Below are positions 60,000-64,000 of a stretch of 64,000 nucleotides of DNA, piece after piece. Below the pieces are notes generated by a model. That model was not told where the DNA came from. It searched no databases and saw only the letters and a program-made list of their open reading frames with translations. Positions within the stretch are counted from its first letter, which is position 1. Every line of letters begins with the position of its first letter. This stretch comes from Spisula solida (lineage: Eukaryota; Mollusca; Bivalvia; Venerida; Mactridae), in NCBI GenBank assembly GCA_947247005.1, contig OX365953.1:9941001-10005000 (forward strand), given 5' to 3'. Both the position numbers and the translations under genes were made by a program.

Positions 60000-60392
60000 T
60001 GATTGAGTTATGGCAGGATTCCACATTTTAAATTATTTCCGTATCCATAGCAACCACAATTATTGTCATAATTAAAAAATATCCAGATGTGCATAATCTC
60101 CTTGTTGGCACCTACCCACATACTAATTTTCATAAACATAGCTTGGAAACTGTTCGAGTTATGGCAGGATCCAGATTTGGGCATATATTCCCTCTTTCTG
60201 TCGCCATAGAAACCACAAATTATTTTTTTAGACGTGCATAATCACCTTATTGCCCCCTATCCAGGTATCAAGTTCATAAATCTAGCTTGGAATCAAACAT
60301 GTTTGAGTTATGTCAGGATCCAGATTTTTGACGGACGGAGGGCAAACCTATAGTCCCCTTCGGTTGAAACCCGATAGGGGCCTATTAAGGGG
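60000..60392 (+). repeat. Family-B clam-type repeat
   Basis: Repeating phrases: tccatagcaaccacaattat, cataaacatagcttggaaac, gttatggcaggatccagatt. Then a gacggacggagggcaaacct tail ending in a gataggggcctatt motif. The same modules are found at 11.1-11.45, 31.6-32.6 and 49.6-49.9 kb. Confidence 0.75.
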
Positions 60393-62250
60393 TGCGTATC
60401 ATTAATACCAGGGTTAGGACCACCAACTGTCGCTTGCGCGGCCTTCACGAAAAGGCACGGTTTCTTTGCGCATGCGTAGTGGCTCCAAATTACTTTTTTG
60501 GCGAAGACAAATTATTTTGAAAAATAGAACGTTCTTCGGGGATTTAGATCATGGTTAGCAGGATCCACATGATTCTGACAAAAATATTTTTTCAGACAAA
60601 GTTTGAACATTTGAACTTTAAACAAACGATTTTTTGTCGTGTCTGTATTCCAAATATCTGAATAATTCGCATTGTGATATCCTCGGATATCGTGCCGGTT
60701 ATTTACGCAAGAGTGTTTATGTAACTTTTGTTCCTTTTATATTGTATAAGCTGCAATGGTCTCTGCAGTGTTTGGCATTACCGAATTCGTCTTAGTACAA
60801 CCGCGTAGAGGATAACGTTTGGTTTAATACAACGTCAACTACTAGGGAATTCCAAGATAGTGAGTTCATTGAGAGCCATGAAATGGTGTACTAATTATTA
60901 CCAAGACGTGTGACCATGATGGAGCCAGTAAAATGTCAGGTTGTCATCGCCGTGTATAAGCTCGGATATAGTTACTAGTTTCACGCGCCATAATTATGTT
61001 CACTGCAGGGTAAATAATTTGAAAAATTAAATCGCGTACGTCTGTGGACAAGTATCTTACCCGACACAATGTAGCATATCGGTAATCTGCAAAACGTCTT
61101 TCTAGAAATGAAGGGAAACTACGCTGTTGCTAGATAAGAAATAGACCAGTCGTGCTAACTAACTATACTTCTAAAGCGGCATACACCTCTATTATATAGC
61201 TTACAATTGAAGTGAAGGCGATTCGTCTCTTCTGCATGGTTGCTGTTGGGTTCGTGCTCCAGGGTGCTAGACCACCACGCCATCCCAAAAAACTAGAAAG
61301 GGTACTGTTCTTACGTTTCCTTTGATGCGCTAATCACCATGCGGGGCTAAAGAGCCTGGGCTGAGAGGTTGTTTTAGTAGTTTAAGAAGGATAAAAAATA
61401 TATGCGATTTAGTTTACTATATAACCACAGAATGTCTGTCTTAACTGGCAATTTTGCTTAGTGGCTAGCTACAGACATACTAGTATGGACATTGGTTAAC
61501 ACAACGTTATCATACAGAAAGAACTTCACTGGCCTGAAAAGGGACGGGCAACTAACTTCTATTAGCATATCTGAATATTATGTGAACATTACAAAATGGG
61601 ACTCGTAGATCTACATTTCGAGGGTTGCCTGCAAGACTGCAGTATATCCTTCTTTAACAATAAGCAGTTACGCCCTCGAAATTTTGTATTTTAGCTTTAT
61701 TTCAGACAAGTACCCTGCCAATTTTCGAATTTATTTACAAATTAATGATTCTAAAATTGACGTTTTTAGAACTAAATAAAGCACAGCGAGAATGCTCCAA
61801 ATGCACCAGATTACACCATTGTTTTCAAAATGTTCTGGGGGAGCCCCCGACCCCCTAGTAGACTGGTGAATCCACATGAATAGAGGGCTAGCTACGCGCC
61901 TAGTTAGCCGTTGTCGGCCAATCAACGCATTGTATTGCCTATAGACGACGGAAATCAAACCCGCCGATTGGTCAACAAACACTAAGTATAGGTTAAAGTT
62001 TGTGATTTTAACCTAAATGAAATCCTTGAAAAAAAACCGTTTCACGAACTCAAACCGACTTGTCTGTTCCGCGCACAATAGTTAAACCCCCAAGAAACAC
62101 GCGGTTTACGTGCCTATGTATTTATATACACACGGATAATTTCAGCGATAAAAGCGTGAATATTCAAATTAATCTTGGTCCGCTTGCGGTGAGCGATACC
62201 TGGTCGGCACTTTTGGTGTGCGTCCGTCATATCTTGTCTGGACCATAATT
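60393..62250. other. Gene-less stretch
   Basis: 61235-61290 on the minus strand is tRNA-like (gcgtggtggtctagcaccct, gagcacgaaccc), a possible SINE head. At 61838-61862 there is a G/C hairpin (tgggggagcccccgaccccc). At 62078-62110 cccccaagaaacacgcggtt resembles 47.47 kb. No gene is supported. Confidence 0.4.
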
Positions 62251-63050
62251 ATACCCCCAGATACATAGTATATGGGGGCTATATTGGAGTCATATTTGAG
62301 GTTTGTTCGTTTGTCTGGTCCGCGCTATTTCTCTATAACCATTATTCAGATTGTAACAAAACTTTATATGAATGATCAGTACCAAGTCTAGTTTAGCCCG
62401 ACCAACGTGTGCCGACGATATGCAAAACTAGACTTGATACTGATCATATATATTCACAAATTCCTTATAGTCCGACCAATGGTTACAGAGAAATAGCGTG
62501 GGCAAAATTTATAACTGCCTTAAAATTGAGCCAACCAATGTGTGCCGACGATATGCATAACTAGACTTGGTACTGATCATTCATACAAAGTTTCGTTGAA
62601 ATCCGACCAATGGATACACAGCGCGGACAAAATTCATAAGTGTACGAGTCGGCTCAATTTTAAGGTAGTTATGGCACTTTTTTCTACACTTATGAATTTT
62701 GTACGCGCTATTTCTCTGTATCCATTGGTTGTGCATATTGTTAGCACACGATGGTTGGATCAATTTTAAGGTAGTTATATCCCTTTGTTTTTTTCACACT
62801 TATAAATTTTGTCAGCGCTATTTCTTTGTAACCAGTTGTCGGATTTCAAAGACATTTGGCATGAATGATCAGTAGAAAGTCTAGTTGTGCATAGCGTCGG
62901 GACACGTTGGTCTAATCAATTTTAAGAAAGTTATAGTCCTTTGTTGTTTTACACTAAAAATATGTATGTGTTATTTCTCAGCAACCAATGGTCGGATTTC
63001 AATGACACTTTGCATGACCGATCAGTACCAAGTTTAGTTGTACATTGTTT
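62251..63050. repeat. Cluster of alternating inverted repeats (ctagacttg / gcgctatttctct)
   Basis: About five copies of a roughly 75-bp segment in both orientations: 62321-62394 against 62424-62500, then copies near 62545-62625, 62700-62760, 62810-62890 and 62965-63045. It can fold extensively, and the open frames within it are by-products. Confidence 0.75.
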
Positions 63051-63480
63051 TGTCCTGCTTGACCAATCTTGCTTATATTTGGCATGAATGTTTACCTCTA
63101 TGAGAAGGAGTGTCATGTACAACCCCAGGTTCTTATCCCGAAAGTCAATGTCTAAGTTGGAGGTCAAACGTCAAATTGAAGCATATCAGAAACCATAACT
63201 TTGTCATACATTGACCAATCTTTCTTGTATGTGGCAATAATGTTAACCTCCATAAGGCGGGGTGTCATGCATACCCCCAGGTTCCTATCTCAAAAGAAGT
63301 CCATGTCTTAGTTCGAGGTCAAACATCAAATTGAAGCATGTCCGAACCATAACTTTGTAATACATTGACCAATCTTTCTTATATGAGGCAATAATGTTAA
63401 CTTCCATAAGACGGAGTGTCATGCATACCCCCAGGTTCCTATCTCAAAGGTCAAGGTCACAGTTGGAAGTTTGTCCAGAC
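63050..63480. repeat. Roughly 152-bp tandem repeat, about three copies
   Basis: Units begin attgaccaatcttgcttata / attgaccaatctttcttgta and hold gagtgtcatgcatacccc and caggttcctatctcaaa, with gaggtcaaacgtcaaattga. Further weaker copies run to 63600. Confidence 0.8.
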
Positions 63481-63600
63481 CATTTCTTTGTTGCATTGAC
63501 CAATCTTGCTTATAACTGGCTTGAATGTAAACTTCTATTAATCGGAGTGTCATTAGCAACCAAAGGTCCCACTCACATGTCAAGGTCTCTGTTGAAGGTC

Positions 63601-64000
63601 AAATTGTAGTTAGTGTAGTTAGTGCATTACATTTCTTCTTTATGCATGGTGGGATTAAATATAAATTTGCGCATTTAAGTTGGTTCTATCTTTCAACGTG
63701 CGCCGAGGCTCGACATTATTTGCCCTAGGCCCGAGGGTATGACTTTCTAGTTTAACGCCCTCCAGTGATTAGAAGACGGAAATCAAGACGACCCGAATGG
63801 TCCTAAACATCGAGCAAACAATAATGTGGTTTGAGTGTTGTAAAGTATAATGTCGGAATTGATTAGAGATGATGTAACAAATACAGTTAATTTAATTTCA
63901 TGGACGGTTTCACATTTTAGAAGAAGTTTAGAACCCCTCACCCCCTGTATGAATATCCTCTTGATTTTGACTTGACATCAAAAATGTGTTTGTCTTTTTG
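63601..64000. other. Gene-less window edge
   Basis: No coding region or repeat structure that I can support. Confidence 0.4.

Overview
This looks like AT-rich animal nuclear DNA, most likely from a bivalve mollusc (inference). The evidence is a spliced gene with consensus GT/AG junctions, remnants of BEL/Pao, DIRS1-like and LINE-like retroelements, and a dense set of repeats that I know as common in clam genomes. Those repeats include arrays rich in 'gacctagtttttgacc', families beginning 'agggcccatagggccc' and ending 'agctcacctt', GGAC(n) runs, tRNA-headed SINEs and many short inverted-repeat DNA transposons. Nothing bacterial is present: no operons, ribosome binding sites or CRISPR.

The one convincing host gene is on the minus strand between about 26.5 kb and 12.9 kb. 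Four exons (26506-26301, 24816-24471, 21111-20613, 16415-15691) have AG acceptors, GT donors and matching phases (0, 1, 2). They encode about 590 residues: a novel, largely helical region followed by a trypsin-like serine protease domain with the catalytic His and Asp. A fifth exon (13153-12910) carries the GDSGSAI nucleophile motif but does not join exon 4 in phase. It may belong to a second protease copy, or an exon may be missing or lost. The 5' end of the gene is not visible. The introns are full of transposons.

Layout: 0-3 kb, decayed repeats and a 0.38-kb mariner-type MITE; 3.0-3.65 kb, a 145-bp tandem array; 3.8-7.0 kb, a BEL/Pao element with its reverse transcriptase deleted; 8.0-9.5 kb, a mariner-type element with perfect 32-bp ends; 9.9-10.4, 13.6-14.65 and 21.8-23.3 kb, three copies of a 'gggccc...agctcacc' repeat family; 11.6-12.8 kb, another mariner-type element; 12.9-26.5 kb, the protease locus, with a 2.5-kb inverted-repeat element in one intron that itself carries a mariner-type insertion; 26.9-29.7 kb, two MITEs; 30.6-31.4 kb, a tandem repeat family; 31.6-32.6 kb, nested MITEs; 34-38.3 kb, short tandem duplications; 39.2 kb, a SINE; 39.6-42.7 kb, a foldback element with roughly 560-bp arms and TTAA target duplication; 43.1-43.6 kb, ACGT-rich palindromes and a MITE; 44.6-46.1 kb, a 1.47-kb inverted-repeat element; 47.8-48.8 kb, a DIRS1 remnant; 50.4-50.8 kb, a LINE-like reverse transcriptase tail; 51.2 and 59.5 kb, inverted ends of one repeat family; 58.5-58.9 kb, a 48-bp minisatellite; 60-64 kb, further tandem and inverted repeats.

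Apart from the protease locus, the genes in this window do not work together. It is mainly a record of layered transposon insertion around one gene. The best candidate for new biology is that gene: a protease lacking recognisable secretory features in the visible part, joined to an N-terminal region I cannot assign.
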